Shown one piece after another: positions 43,362-52,885 of a stretch of DNA of 64,000 nt. The translations under genes were made by a program, and so were the position numbers. The notes under the pieces are model-generated. The model was not told where the DNA came from, did not search any database, and saw only the letters and a list, made by a program, of their open reading frames with translations. Every line of letters begins with the position of its first letter. Positions within the stretch are counted from its first letter, which is position 1. Source of the DNA: Bacteroides sp. OM05-12 (GTDB lineage: Bacteria > Bacteroidota > Bacteroidia > Bacteroidales > Bacteroidaceae); NCBI RefSeq assembly GCF_003438995.1, contig NZ_QSUN01000001.1, forward strand, positions 1 through 64,000. Reading direction: 5' to 3'.

Positions 43362-43754
43362 CTACTTATCAATTTCCTTGCCTGCCTTTTCCCAACCGAT
43401 AAAACCGTTGTCCAAATCAAAGACTTTAAAGCCTTTCTTTGCCAAAATAAATGCAGCCTTCTTACTGCGCTTCCCACTACGGCAATACACCGCTACCGGA
43501 ATATCTTTTTGAAGAACGGAATCAACATGTACCGTAAAAGAATCATCCATCACATTCATATTGATTGCCCCCGGAATATGACTTTCCGAATATTCCAAAC
43601 CCGTACGGACATCAACCAATTGTATATTCCCATTATGCAGCAACATGGAAAAATCATCCGGAGAAAGCGACTCAAAGCCTCTATTACCGCCACAAGCAAG
43701 GCAAACAGTCGTAAAAGCAAATAAAGTTGCCAGCAATTTCATTATCCTTTTCAT
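43362..43754 (-). CDS. Rhodanese-like envelope protein
   Basis: A 130-residue protein. The signal peptide (KLLATLFAFTTVCLAC, a lipobox ending in Cys) is followed by a single rhodanese domain, DVRTGLEYSESHIPGAIN and active-site Cys in AVYCRSGKRS. It could transfer sulphur in the envelope as a lipoprotein. It starts at 43754; MKLLAT at 43742 is a shorter option. It lies between the argF' repeat cluster and the PL1 gene. Confidence 0.85.
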   Translation of the reverse strand: MKRIMKLLATLFAFTTVCLACGGNRGFESLSPDDFSMLLHNGNIQLVDVRTGLEYSESHIPGAINMNVMDDSFTVHVDSVLQKDIPVAVYCRSGKRSKKAAFILAKKGFKVFDLDNGFIGWEKAGKEIDK

Positions 43755-43874
43755 ATCTTACAATCATTAATAATCAGGTTACAAAGATAGAGAGATTTAC
43801 TTTATTAAACGAAAAAAGAGGAAAAGCGTTTGCTCTTCCCCTCTCCTTTTGCTAATTGCTTTATCTAAAAATAC

Positions 43875-45662
43875 CTATTGAATAATAAACTTTTTCCCAT
43901 TCTGTATATAGATACCTCTCTGTGGATTTCTCACCACTCTGCCGGACAAGTCATAAATTGGTCCGTCCGCCTGCACCTCATTATAGACAGGAGCCGTGAT
44001 GCCGGTAGGGACAACAACCGTATCATCACCGATAATACCGACAAAAGAAGATTTATAATTAAGCATCTTAGTCTTCAAACCGGTATTAATATCATAAGAA
44101 GAATCATCCGTTGCATTGTTAAAGGCAAATTCAAAATCACCGTGCTGCATACGTCCCGCACCATACTGTCCCGTCACTACACCCGGCACATCGTCGGCTG
44201 CATCCGGTGTATAAGAGTACATCAATGAAGCATTCGTATCAAAATTATCATAAGTGCTTCCACCTAACTTGGCTTTTACCGTTGCCGGAACTTTCTCATT
44301 ACGGTCGGTCACCTCATAAGCGTCAAATTCTACCTGAGCATTCTGATAAGTAACATAACGAAGTCCCGTACATTCTTTAAAAACATTTCCATAAGCCTTA
44401 ATCATACCACCATTCTCACCGGAGAAAGTTCCTTTACCTTTAGGGTCTGCCGCAATATCCGTTCCCTGCATGGAAATCATCATCGGTTTATTCGTGTTAC
44501 GATAATAGTTGCTCTCCACAAACACACTGGAACCTGTAGTCGCGCCTACCCCGTATTTTGCATTACCATCAAAATAGTTGTTGTACACGTGAACACTCAT
44601 GGTACGCACACGCGGGTGGCGTGAATCCGAATGGTCAAACCAGTTATGATGGTAAGTCATATAATTCGGACCGCTCTCCGATTTCATACCGCAAAGAGAA
44701 GACTTACCGGAATCCCAAAAGTGATTGTAAGAGAAAGTTATGTATTGCGAATCGCCTTTAACATCCAGCGAACCGTCGCCTTTTGCCTGATCACCGCCTT
44801 TATCATTGCCATAGAAGAAATCAATGTTATGTATCCAGCAATGACTATTGTCCGTATCCAGAGAAACACAGTCGTCTTTACAGTTCATCACGGCGAAGTT
44901 ACGAAGCTCCACACTTGTACAATTACGCATCAGAATACCAAACCCGTGAATGACGGCATCATTTCCTACTCCCTCAAAAGTAACGTTCATTTCCGTATAT
45001 GACTTTTGCCCCTTTATCTGAAGTCCTTCCGAGGAACTTCCAAGCTCATCCGTATCTGTAATTTTAATCATACCGATGATACGTACCGCTACCGGAGTAG
45101 TGCCATATTTACCGTTTCGTCCATCCATGATGCCTTGCAGTCCGGTAAAAGTCTTGCCATCTACCTCACAAGTAACAGTTTTTGCATTCTCAGCTGTCAC
45201 ATAGACCACCTTTGCACCTGCTTTCAATGTTCCGTTGTCATTATAAGCACCGATACCCTTCGTATAGTTAAGATGGGCAAAGCCTCCACGGTCGTGTGCT
45301 TTTGCTGTAAATACATTGGTCTCGACTGCTTCATTCACTTTCTCTGTTCCATCTTCTGCTACCGGAACAATCTTGAATTTATAATCACCGGCTTTAATGC
45401 CCAACATATCCACACGTGCATAAGTTCCGTAATCACGTACCAACGGGCCATCCACACGCAGATACTCACCACTGTCTACCGATTTATAATATACATTGTA
45501 AGATTTGGAGCCATCTTTGGTAAAGGTAGCATACCCTGACTCAAACCAACCGCCTACTTCCTGAACGGAAACAGCGGCAAAAGAAAGCGTTGACGCAAAC
45601 ATGGTCAATGCCATCAAAAATCCTTTTAAATTCATCGTCTTGTTTTTTAAAATGTTTTTCAT
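43875..45662 (-). CDS. Pectate lyase family 1 protein
   Basis: A 595-residue secreted protein. An N-terminal signal peptide (LMALTMFASTLSFA) is followed by an Fn3-like domain (~25-125) and a right-handed beta-helix pectate lyase of family PL1, with WIHNIDFFYG and SRHPRVRTMSVHVYNNYFDG. The C-terminus ends in a short sorting-like tail (IYDLSGRVVRNPQRGIYIQ). It cleaves pectate or pectin by beta-elimination. It could start at 45635 instead. It is paired with another PL1 gene upstream. No SusC/D pair is in the window. Confidence 0.88.
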   Translation of the reverse strand: MKNILKNKTMNLKGFLMALTMFASTLSFAAVSVQEVGGWFESGYATFTKDGSKSYNVYYKSVDSGEYLRVDGPLVRDYGTYARVDMLGIKAGDYKFKIVPVAEDGTEKVNEAVETNVFTAKAHDRGGFAHLNYTKGIGAYNDNGTLKAGAKVVYVTAENAKTVTCEVDGKTFTGLQGIMDGRNGKYGTTPVAVRIIGMIKITDTDELGSSSEGLQIKGQKSYTEMNVTFEGVGNDAVIHGFGILMRNCTSVELRNFAVMNCKDDCVSLDTDNSHCWIHNIDFFYGNDKGGDQAKGDGSLDVKGDSQYITFSYNHFWDSGKSSLCGMKSESGPNYMTYHHNWFDHSDSRHPRVRTMSVHVYNNYFDGNAKYGVGATTGSSVFVESNYYRNTNKPMMISMQGTDIAADPKGKGTFSGENGGMIKAYGNVFKECTGLRYVTYQNAQVEFDAYEVTDRNEKVPATVKAKLGGSTYDNFDTNASLMYSYTPDAADDVPGVVTGQYGAGRMQHGDFEFAFNNATDDSSYDINTGLKTKMLNYKSSFVGIIGDDTVVVPTGITAPVYNEVQADGPIYDLSGRVVRNPQRGIYIQNGKKFIIQ

Positions 45663-45789
45663 TTATATAGAATCTTAATCTTCATGTCTTATCGGATGCA
45701 AGATTACAGAATCTGCAGGCAAAATATGTGGAATAATAAACTCATGATGTAGATAAATAATTTTTTATCATTAAAAAGAAGATGTATCG

Positions 45790-45851
45790 AAAGTCAAAGC
45801 ATCCAAGTTTCCCCGCTTGAGCGGGGATTAAGGGGTGTGTGATCTTTCTTT
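45790..45851. repeat. 62-bp identical intergenic repeat, copy 1
   Basis: Exactly identical to 61867-61928, 16 kb away. The centre is a hairpin TCCCCGC-TTGA-GCGGGGA. Both copies lie just outside genes encoding secreted proteins. Confidence 0.9.
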
Positions 45852-45858
45852 CACTTTT

Positions 45859-45985
45859 CTGAGACGTACGACCCACTTTTCTGAGATGTACGTCTCGCGA
45901 ATCTGAGACGTACGACTCACGGCTCTGAGACGTACGACTCACAACGCTGAGACGTACGACTCAGAACGGTGAGATGTACGTCTCA
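45859..45985. repeat. 22-bp tandem array of GAGAYGTACGWCTC units
   Basis: Six units, period about 22 bases, each with the near-palindromic core GAGACGTACGACTC or GAGATGTACGTCTC. The spacer bases between cores vary. No unique 25-40 bp spacers and no cas genes, so it is not a CRISPR array. Confidence 0.85.
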
Positions 45986-45997
45986 GAAAACTCACTT

Positions 45998-46093
45998 CTA
46001 TTTAACAGTGACCTTAGCAGCTTTCCGGCTCCCGACCGATACTAGATAGAATCCCTCTTGTAACGGAATCTGTATTTTAATGTACATGTACAG
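45998..46093 (-). pseudogene. In-frame relic of a sorting-domain tail after the PL1 stop
   Basis: Directly past the TAA of the 659-residue lyase, in the same frame, the DNA codes for LYMYIKIQIPLQEGFYLVSV then GSRKAAKVTVK and a TAG. This is the typical last stretch of a T9SS-like sorting domain. Confidence 0.65.
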
Positions 46094-48073
46094 TTATCTC
46101 TTTATCATCTTTTCCCGTTCCACCGAACCGTCATCATAAATATTCTCCTGAATATAAATCATATTACCGGTCAACTCACGTACCTGTACTCCCGAAAGAT
46201 TATAATATCTTGTCCGAATGATTGCCCGATTGTTATTTACCGTCGATACATTATTAGGATTATTACTTGCCAAACGGATATTAGCACCATGAATATTCAA
46301 ATCTCCGGTAGATGTGTTTTCTATCTTGACATAGATAGGAGAAGCACTTGAAACCTCCGGACAAGTAATTTCCAATTTCCCTTTTTTATTTCCGTCTAAA
46401 GACGCAATCGCCATCCCCCAGTTTGTTCCATCCATACTTACATAGATATTGCCTTTAAAATCACCTCCGCGACCTAAATAAAGTTTAAACAGAGAGCAAC
46501 TGGGCAAAGCCATCGTCATAGAAGTTTCTTTGGCAATGTATATCGCACCCACATGATCATCCAGAGGAGTCTCTTTATTTAGTGTTTGCTTCGTTGCGTC
46601 GAATTTACACCCGGAGAAAGTGCCATTCTGTATCATAGCCTCTGCAACCGATGCGTTCGTTTCATTGAACCAGAAATAATCATCGGCAGGAGCATTCTCC
46701 CCAAACAGAGAGCCTGCATCCGATAAAGACGGGTTATTTACCGTCACCGTCACAGAGCGCGAAGCGAACTTGCCTTCATTATCATAAGCCTTGACAGCAA
46801 ATGAGTAAGTTCCGGCTACCAAACCGGTAAACGAATAAGTATAAGGTGCGGCATTCAAGGTCTCCACCAATGTATTGCCATTATAGAATTCTACTTTAGC
46901 TATTTCACCGTCTTCATCTGTTGCATTTGCAGAAACCGTTACATCTGCCGGTGCATCAAAGCTTGCCCCTTCTACCGGAGAAGTGATTTGAACTACCGGA
47001 GCTTTATTACCATCCTGACTACCATAATCATCATAATTCGTAATGACACCCACCCCGGCATACTGTGCCAGCAAATCAGGTAATTCCATTGCATCGTTTT
47101 GTTCTACCGTGTAGGGGGGAGTAAATGGAGATGAAGCCGCACGGGAAGTGAAGCCACTCTCCACAGTCGAATCAAAATAGTTTCCCGTTCCTGAAGCAAA
47201 ACCTTCGGCCGCATCTTTCGGCTCCCAATAAACGCCTTTCACCAGTTTCGTAAAATAGTTATTCTCTACCAACAGATTACAGCCTTCACGCGTATGGATG
47301 CAATTGCTGTAATACTTTCCATTCTCCAGCCAACCTTCAAAATAGTTGTTATAAATATGCCCCGTACCTCCACGGAAAGAAGGCACACGTGAGTTCAAAC
47401 GAACAAAGCGATTGTGATGAATCGTTATCTTACGATCATAAGTATCAGTAGCCGTGAAACCTATCAAAATAGATTTATAGTGGTCGTGGAAGTAACACCA
47501 AGAGACAGTAATGTATTCACTGTTTTTCTTTATATCCAATAAACCGTCATACTTATCTTTTTCGGAACTATCCGCATCTACCACAGATGCCTTAGGAGTC
47601 TCATTATAAAACTCGCAATGGTCTATCCATATGTTTTGGGATTTATTGGAACTGGTCGTCGTTATTTCAATAATGTCCTTGCCACCGCCTGAACCGGTCA
47701 TCGTGAACTTTATATTACGAATAATAATATTACTGGAACTGGTAATAATCAGAGGTGTCTGCTCTATGAAAGCATTTCCGTCTGCTCCGAATATCGTCAG
47801 ATTAGCACATTCTTTGATAGGAATAGCCGTTCCACCGTTATTGATTGTCCCGTTAACGCGAATAATTCTCGGAGTAGTACCGCCATTTTTCTTTGTCCCG
47901 ATAGCTTCTGCCAGTTCCGCAGCATTATGTACATCAATAATGCTCGTTGCAGAGTTTCCGCCCGTAGTTCCACCGTTTTGTGTAGCAAATCCCACACACG
48001 AAAAGTCTTGTGCATAAACAGATGAAGTCAAGACACAAAAGCAAAAAAGTAAAAAGTAATAAATGTTTTTCAT
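46094..48073 (-). CDS. Pectate lyase family 1 protein with Ig-like and CBM-like domains
   Basis: A 659-residue secreted protein. After a signal peptide (IYYFLLFCFCVLTSSVYA) comes a PL1 beta-helix (~30-330) with WIDHCEFYNE, HHNRFVRLNSRVPSFRGG and HIYNNYFEG. An Ig-like domain (VQITSPVEGASFDAPADVTV at ~355-445) follows, then a beta-rich region (~455-600) and a short tail YYNLSGVQVREL. It degrades pectate. In the same frame after its stop lies a second sorting-like tail (45998-46093). Confidence 0.87.
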   Translation of the reverse strand: MKNIYYFLLFCFCVLTSSVYAQDFSCVGFATQNGGTTGGNSATSIIDVHNAAELAEAIGTKKNGGTTPRIIRVNGTINNGGTAIPIKECANLTIFGADGNAFIEQTPLIITSSSNIIIRNIKFTMTGSGGGKDIIEITTTSSNKSQNIWIDHCEFYNETPKASVVDADSSEKDKYDGLLDIKKNSEYITVSWCYFHDHYKSILIGFTATDTYDRKITIHHNRFVRLNSRVPSFRGGTGHIYNNYFEGWLENGKYYSNCIHTREGCNLLVENNYFTKLVKGVYWEPKDAAEGFASGTGNYFDSTVESGFTSRAASSPFTPPYTVEQNDAMELPDLLAQYAGVGVITNYDDYGSQDGNKAPVVQITSPVEGASFDAPADVTVSANATDEDGEIAKVEFYNGNTLVETLNAAPYTYSFTGLVAGTYSFAVKAYDNEGKFASRSVTVTVNNPSLSDAGSLFGENAPADDYFWFNETNASVAEAMIQNGTFSGCKFDATKQTLNKETPLDDHVGAIYIAKETSMTMALPSCSLFKLYLGRGGDFKGNIYVSMDGTNWGMAIASLDGNKKGKLEITCPEVSSASPIYVKIENTSTGDLNIHGANIRLASNNPNNVSTVNNNRAIIRTRYYNLSGVQVRELTGNMIYIQENIYDDGSVEREKMIKR

Positions 48074-48189
48074 TCCTGCATGATTGTTTGGTTAATCAAA
48101 TTATAAAATCTAGCAAGTGCAAGATTAGCAAGAAATAACACAACAAATGTGGAATCATTGACTATTTATGTAGAAAAAACGACGTATTA

Positions 48190-48834
48190 TCAGAAAGTAA
48201 ACTGATACGTTCTCAAACCCTCTTTATAAAGATTGATCGTGAATAAAATAGGATCACCTTCGGAAAAAATACCGCTGTACTTCTTTAAGGGAACGGAAAG
48301 ATAGGCTTTCTGGGTATAAGCCTCTACATCTTCACCTTTATCATGATACAATGTCAACCTTAAACACGATGTTTGGTTTGCACCTTGTGCCTCAATAAAA
48401 TGAAAAGAATGTTTCTTGTTTTGCGCTTTAACCAGTAAAATCATATTCAGATAATCTCCACTTCTCCATATACTCTGTATATTGACCGGATCTGTCTTCA
48501 TCTCTCCCGCCAACTGTTCCTGCCCTATAGGTTCCGGAGCTATGACATTTCCTATCGTATAGATATAGGCAGACGGTTCTTTGGCATCTTTTATCTCATA
48601 AATAGCCACAAGCCGATATATAGAATCAGGAACCATACCCGAGTATTTACTTCCATTCTCCACACGTAACCCCGCACTCCTATCGGGCAATAAATAATCA
48701 ATTGTTCCGGAAGCATTTGTACGGACAGAAAGCAATTCGGTAAGGGCTGGAGGATATACGTACTCGTCATCGCTACAGCCCATTATAAAGGATGTAAGTA
48801 ATACTAATAAGCTATAAAAGACGCCCCTTCTCAT
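48190..48834 (-). CDS. NigD-like lipoprotein
   Basis: A 214-residue lipoprotein (lipobox TSFIMGCSDD; Cys20). It is a two-domain beta protein like the NigD family of Bacteroides, with an N-terminal OB-like part (LLSVRTNASGTIDYLLPDRS) and a C-terminal part (ILFTINLYKEGLRTYQF). The ATG overlaps the stop of the preceding acyltransferase gene by four bases, so they are coupled. NigD proteins are linked to bacteriocin and envelope functions, but no clear role is known. Confidence 0.75.
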   Translation of the reverse strand: MRRGVFYSLLVLLTSFIMGCSDDEYVYPPALTELLSVRTNASGTIDYLLPDRSAGLRVENGSKYSGMVPDSIYRLVAIYEIKDAKEPSAYIYTIGNVIAPEPIGQEQLAGEMKTDPVNIQSIWRSGDYLNMILLVKAQNKKHSFHFIEAQGANQTSCLRLTLYHDKGEDVEAYTQKAYLSVPLKKYSGIFSEGDPILFTINLYKEGLRTYQFTF

Positions 48835-49982
48835 CCGATGGCGACCAAATAATTTCTCAATGGATTAGCATACATAGCCACCAACTTACCACGCAAGAAT
48901 TCCTCATCTTTATTCGGTATATCAATCTTAGCCAACTGCTTAGACAAATATTCCTCAAAACGGACCTTATCCTCTTCGGTATACTTATCCTTAAAACGGC
49001 TCTCACCCGAAAGTAAATCATAGGCAACATAATTGCCCGGATATATGGTATAATTACGATGAATCTCCTTGTCGATAATCCCCGAAATAACCGCAAACAG
49101 CTCTTGCTTCGGTAAAGTTCGGTCTTGCTTGTCCAATATTTCATTCAGACAATTCCCGGTACGAAAACAAACACGTCCTTTAAATCCGAACAGACCTGTT
49201 TCCATATTCTTCAAATCGTCTTTCTCTGATTTCTTATAATCCTCTATATCCCGTTTTAGCTGAAACTCTTGCGCTTTCAAGAAATCACACGGATCATACT
49301 CATAAGATATAGCGACAGGAGCCATATTCAATGATTTCAGACGATCAATGACATCTCCTTCACCTCCCATTGCCAACATTTTCAACACACTCTCTTGCGT
49401 ACGGTCATCAGAATCTTTCGCACGGCCTTCACGCTGGGCAATCCAAACCGACTGCCTTTTCTCTGCGATATCATAGTGTATATAACGCGACAAACGTGCG
49501 GAAGATTCCAGCATTTGGCGCATACACAATGAACGTTGTACAATAAAAGATTTATTGACACGAACAAACTTCTTTATCCACGGATAGATCAGCAAATTGT
49601 CACCAATAGCTATCTCTACCGTATCCATACCTTGTTGAGCTAATAGAATGGACAAGAATCCGGAATCAAGAATTATATCCCGATGGTTAGAAATATAGGT
49701 ATAAGGCATTTCTTTATCCTTCAACGAAGTATGATCCAATGACAATCCACCGGTACATGATTTCGCAATATTCCAAAGAATACCGTAACAAAAGTTTTCC
49801 TGAAATTCTTTTGCCGACTTACATTGGCGCATTTTCTCTGCCAATACCTCGAAAGGAATTCCCGGAATTGCCGCATTCGCTACTCTCCTAAACTCGTCAT
49901 CCGCAATCAATTCCTCAAATATCTGAGGCAGTTCTTCATTGTGATACGGACGAATCTCGTCAAATTCTGTGGTTGGTTCCAT
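48831..49982 (-). CDS. 1-acyl-glycerol-3-phosphate acyltransferase-like protein
   Basis: A 383-residue PlsC-type protein. The acceptor/active-site motif NHRDIILD (NHx4D) and IAQREGRAKDSDD (a variant of the EGT block) are visible; the rest of the chain is helical. It probably esterifies a lysophospholipid or related acceptor. It is larger than PlsC (about 240), with N- and C-terminal extensions. It starts 90 bases after the ddl stop and is coupled to the NigD-like gene. Confidence 0.82.
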   Translation of the reverse strand: MEPTTEFDEIRPYHNEELPQIFEELIADDEFRRVANAAIPGIPFEVLAEKMRQCKSAKEFQENFCYGILWNIAKSCTGGLSLDHTSLKDKEMPYTYISNHRDIILDSGFLSILLAQQGMDTVEIAIGDNLLIYPWIKKFVRVNKSFIVQRSLCMRQMLESSARLSRYIHYDIAEKRQSVWIAQREGRAKDSDDRTQESVLKMLAMGGEGDVIDRLKSLNMAPVAISYEYDPCDFLKAQEFQLKRDIEDYKKSEKDDLKNMETGLFGFKGRVCFRTGNCLNEILDKQDRTLPKQELFAVISGIIDKEIHRNYTIYPGNYVAYDLLSGESRFKDKYTEEDKVRFEEYLSKQLAKIDIPNKDEEFLRGKLVAMYANPLRNYLVAIG

Positions 49983-50072
49983 AAGTCACAATATAATGAT
50001 AGACAATATGCAAAGATGCAAATTAATTTTCGTTTTGTCAATCAAGATACAAGCATATTATCTTTAAGTTCA

Positions 50073-51044
50073 TTAAAATTTATCTTCTATAATATCTGTC
50101 ATTACATTTTTAATATCCAGTCCGGCAGCCCGAACTTGTTGCGGAATGAAACTGGTCGCAGTCATACCCGGAGTCGTATTTATCTCCAAGAGGTTAATCT
50201 TTTCCCCTTCAGTGATAATATAATCCACACGAATAATGCCCGAACATCCCAAAATATCATAAATAGCAGAAGTCAGCGTTTGCACTCGCTTACCAAGTTC
50301 TTCAGGCAAACGCGCCGGGGTAATTTCCTGTACCTGACCGTTATATTTTGCGTCATAATCAAAAAACTCATTGCTTGTGACCACTTCCGTTATCGGAAAT
50401 ACGACTTCTTTCTTTTTTGTTTTATAACATCCGCAAGTAATCTCTATTCCCTGCATAAAGGCTTCTATCACAATCTCCTCCGATTCATGAAAAGCTTTTT
50501 CAATAGCAGGCTGTATCTGTTCCTGAGTTTTCACCTTTGACACTCCAAAGCTGGAACCTCCTTCGTTGGGCTTTATAAAACATGGCAAGCCGATCTTTTC
50601 TATCACGTCCTTATCTGATATATTCTGTCCTTTACGCAACATCAAAGACTCGGCAACACGAATTCCAAAACCTTTCAGATATTGATTACATACAAACTTA
50701 TTGAAAGTCATGGCTGATGCCAACACATCACAAGTAGAATAAGGAATATGCAACAAATCAAAATACCCCTGCAATTTACCATCTTCACCCGGTGTACCGT
50801 GTATAATAATATAAGCAAAATCAAATCTTACTTTTTCCCCATTTAAAGAAAAGCTGAAATCATTACGATCTACCGGAACATTGCCTTCCGGCAACTGTAC
50901 TTCCCAACAGAGACCTTTCATCTCCACAATATACAAATCATACTTTTCCTTATCAATAAAGGAATACACTCCCTGAGCACTGCGGAGGGAAACAGGAAAC
51001 TCGGAAGAGTCTCCACCTGCTACTATGGCAATAGTGCGTTTCAT
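50073..51044 (-). CDS. ddl: D-alanine--D-alanine ligase
   Basis: About 324 residues from ATG 51044, overlapping the rluD stop by four bases (ATGA). ATP-grasp motifs are FIIHGTPGEDGKLQ, PCFIKPNEGGSSFGVSKV, EAFMQGIEITCG, RVDYIITEGEKINLLEINTTPG. It makes the D-Ala-D-Ala dipeptide for peptidoglycan. An in-frame start at 51077 would lie inside rluD. It is in the same operon as rluD and the PASTA gene. Confidence 0.94.
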   Translation of the reverse strand: MKRTIAIVAGGDSSEFPVSLRSAQGVYSFIDKEKYDLYIVEMKGLCWEVQLPEGNVPVDRNDFSFSLNGEKVRFDFAYIIIHGTPGEDGKLQGYFDLLHIPYSTCDVLASAMTFNKFVCNQYLKGFGIRVAESLMLRKGQNISDKDVIEKIGLPCFIKPNEGGSSFGVSKVKTQEQIQPAIEKAFHESEEIVIEAFMQGIEITCGCYKTKKKEVVFPITEVVTSNEFFDYDAKYNGQVQEITPARLPEELGKRVQTLTSAIYDILGCSGIIRVDYIITEGEKINLLEINTTPGMTATSFIPQQVRAAGLDIKNVMTDIIEDKF

Positions 51045-52114
51045 TCTAATTCTCGATTTGAAATGTAGCTTCTCCATTTCTCTATCAGCATAGACATATC
51101 ATCGGGAAGTTCCGAAGTGAAGAACATCTCTTCACCCGTTTTCGGATGTACAAATCCCAGTGTCATGGCATGTAATGCCTGACGAGGACAAATATCGAAG
51201 CAATTGTTTACGAATTGTTTGTATTTACTAAAATGAGTTCCTTTCAGAATTTCATGTCCTCCATAACGTTCATCGTTAAAAAGGACATGACCAATATGTT
51301 TCATGTGAACACGTATCTGGTGCGTACGTCCGGTTTCAAGTACACATTCCACCAAAGTAACATACCCTAAACGTTCCAAAACACGATAATGCGTTACTGC
51401 ATGTTTACCGATTTCCGGATCGGAGAATACCGCCATCTGCATTCGGTCTTTAGGGTTACGGGCTATGTTTCCCTCGATACGTCCTTCGTCTTCTTCCACA
51501 ATGCCCCACACCAAAGCCTGATATTTACGCTTTGTCGTTTTATTGAAGAATTGTAAACCTAAATGTGTTTTAGCATCGGGAGTTTTAGCGATGAGAAGTA
51601 ACCCTGAAGTATCTTTATCAATACGGTGTACAAGTCCTACCTGAGGATCGTTAGGATCATAATTTTTATTATCTTTCAAATGCCATGCTATCGCATTAAC
51701 CAATGTTCCATGATAATTTCCACACCCCGGGTGTACAACCAATCCGGCAGGTTTATTGACCACCATCAGATAATCATCCTCATATACAATGTTTAAAGGA
51801 ATATCTTCAGGAACAATATCATTGTTATAACGCAGACGATCCATCATCACGGTCAGAACGTCCAGCGGTTTTACTTTATAATTGCTCTTTACCGGTTTAC
51901 CGTTTGCCATAACAAACCCGGCATCCGCTGCTTTTTGTATGCGATTTCTTGATGAGTTTACAAGACGTTCGAAAAGGTATTTATCCACCCGTACAGGCCC
52001 CTGCCCTTTATCCACCACTACACGAAAATGCTCATAAAGTTCTGCGGCATCCCCTACCAGTTCCACATCATCTAAAATATCATCTTCAATTTCATCCAAA
52101 TACTCTTCCATCAT
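51041..52114 (-). CDS. rluD: 23S rRNA pseudouridine synthase RluD
   Basis: About 357 residues. An N-terminal S4 RNA-binding domain (RVDKYLFERLVNSSRNRIQKA) precedes the pseudouridine synthase core with catalytic Asp in VHRIDKDTSGLLLIAK and KRKYQALVWG, TGRTHQIRVH. It modifies helix 69 uridines of 23S rRNA. ATG at 52114 is preferred to the GTG at 52120. Its stop overlaps the ddl start, and the PASTA gene ends nine bases upstream. Confidence 0.93.
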   Translation of the reverse strand: MMEEYLDEIEDDILDDVELVGDAAELYEHFRVVVDKGQGPVRVDKYLFERLVNSSRNRIQKAADAGFVMANGKPVKSNYKVKPLDVLTVMMDRLRYNNDIVPEDIPLNIVYEDDYLMVVNKPAGLVVHPGCGNYHGTLVNAIAWHLKDNKNYDPNDPQVGLVHRIDKDTSGLLLIAKTPDAKTHLGLQFFNKTTKRKYQALVWGIVEEDEGRIEGNIARNPKDRMQMAVFSDPEIGKHAVTHYRVLERLGYVTLVECVLETGRTHQIRVHMKHIGHVLFNDERYGGHEILKGTHFSKYKQFVNNCFDICPRQALHAMTLGFVHPKTGEEMFFTSELPDDMSMLIEKWRSYISNRELE

Positions 52115-52123
52115 ATTCACGTA

Positions 52124-52774
52124 TCAAAACCATGAATCATCCACTACAGCATCTTCACTGGTTGTCGGCACAAATACATCTTCTAGTTCTTCTTCCGAAA
52201 GACTGTCATTCAGAATTTCTTTAGAGCCATTGCCGACCAATAGAGTAAGAGTAGCTCCCACAGGGACTTTTTCACCCACATTTAATGTACGTCCGTTATA
52301 TTTTACGCCATAAACCCACTCTTTTTCACCGGCAACATATTCTTCATCTGTCAACTTAAAGCCGGCAGCTGTCAACTTAGCCTGTGCTTGACGCAACGAA
52401 CTATTATCCGCCACATCCGGTACTGTATGCAAAGGGATACTTAACGAATTTATAGTCAGATAAACGATACGGCCTTTCTTTACCCGAAGTCCCCGTCCCG
52501 GATTCTGATCCAGTATTTTACCCGGAGAAATAGTCTTCACATAATCAGAATCAACCACAGCATAAGACAATCCGCTATTTTTCAGCAAACTACCGGCCTC
52601 CGCAACGGACATATTCTTTAAATCCGGCACTTCTACGGATATTCCGTGCTGAGTATATTTGTCTAAACCTAATAATATACCATATATTAATAGACATATA
52701 ACAACAATCATTCCGATTATATTGAGCCAGAAGAATTTATTCTCCCGAAAAGAAAAAAAGCTTTTAATCGTCAT
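52124..52774 (-). CDS. PASTA-domain membrane protein
   Basis: A 216-residue protein: a cytoplasmic N-terminus, a membrane helix (FFWLNIIGMIVVICLLIYGIL), then three PASTA repeats (~45-110 VEVPDLKNMSVAEAGSLLKN; ~115-180 TVPDVADNSSLRQAQAKLTA; a partial third) and an acidic tail. PASTA domains bind muropeptides. No kinase or penicillin-binding domain is attached. It is first in an operon with rluD and ddl, suggesting a cell-wall role. TTG 52804 rejected in favour of ATG 52774. Confidence 0.88.
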   Translation of the reverse strand: MTIKSFFSFRENKFFWLNIIGMIVVICLLIYGILLGLDKYTQHGISVEVPDLKNMSVAEAGSLLKNSGLSYAVVDSDYVKTISPGKILDQNPGRGLRVKKGRIVYLTINSLSIPLHTVPDVADNSSLRQAQAKLTAAGFKLTDEEYVAGEKEWVYGVKYNGRTLNVGEKVPVGATLTLLVGNGSKEILNDSLSEEELEDVFVPTTSEDAVVDDSWF

Positions 52775-52885
52775 ACGCTTATCTGTTAATACTTTCGGCG
52801 TCAAAGATAATAAAAAAACAAAAGAAGTAAAGGTTACTTATGAAAACCTTTACTTCCTTTATTAAATCTTATATCCGAAGAAATC

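Larger units (their letters stand above)
45663..46093. other. Intergenic region with two repeat systems
   Basis: Between the two PL1 genes, from left to right: the 62-bp repeat (45790-45851), the 22-bp tandem array (45859-45985), and an in-frame relic of a C-terminal tail (45998-46093). No gene. Confidence 0.8.

Noticed and set aside
45859..45985. CRISPR array
   Set aside because: The period is only 22 bases with 5-8 variable bases between cores, and no spacers of normal length or cas genes are present.
49824..50540. 238-codon plus-strand frame
   Set aside because: Opposite to ddl and the acyltransferase, both with strong motifs; no domain in the plus-strand product.
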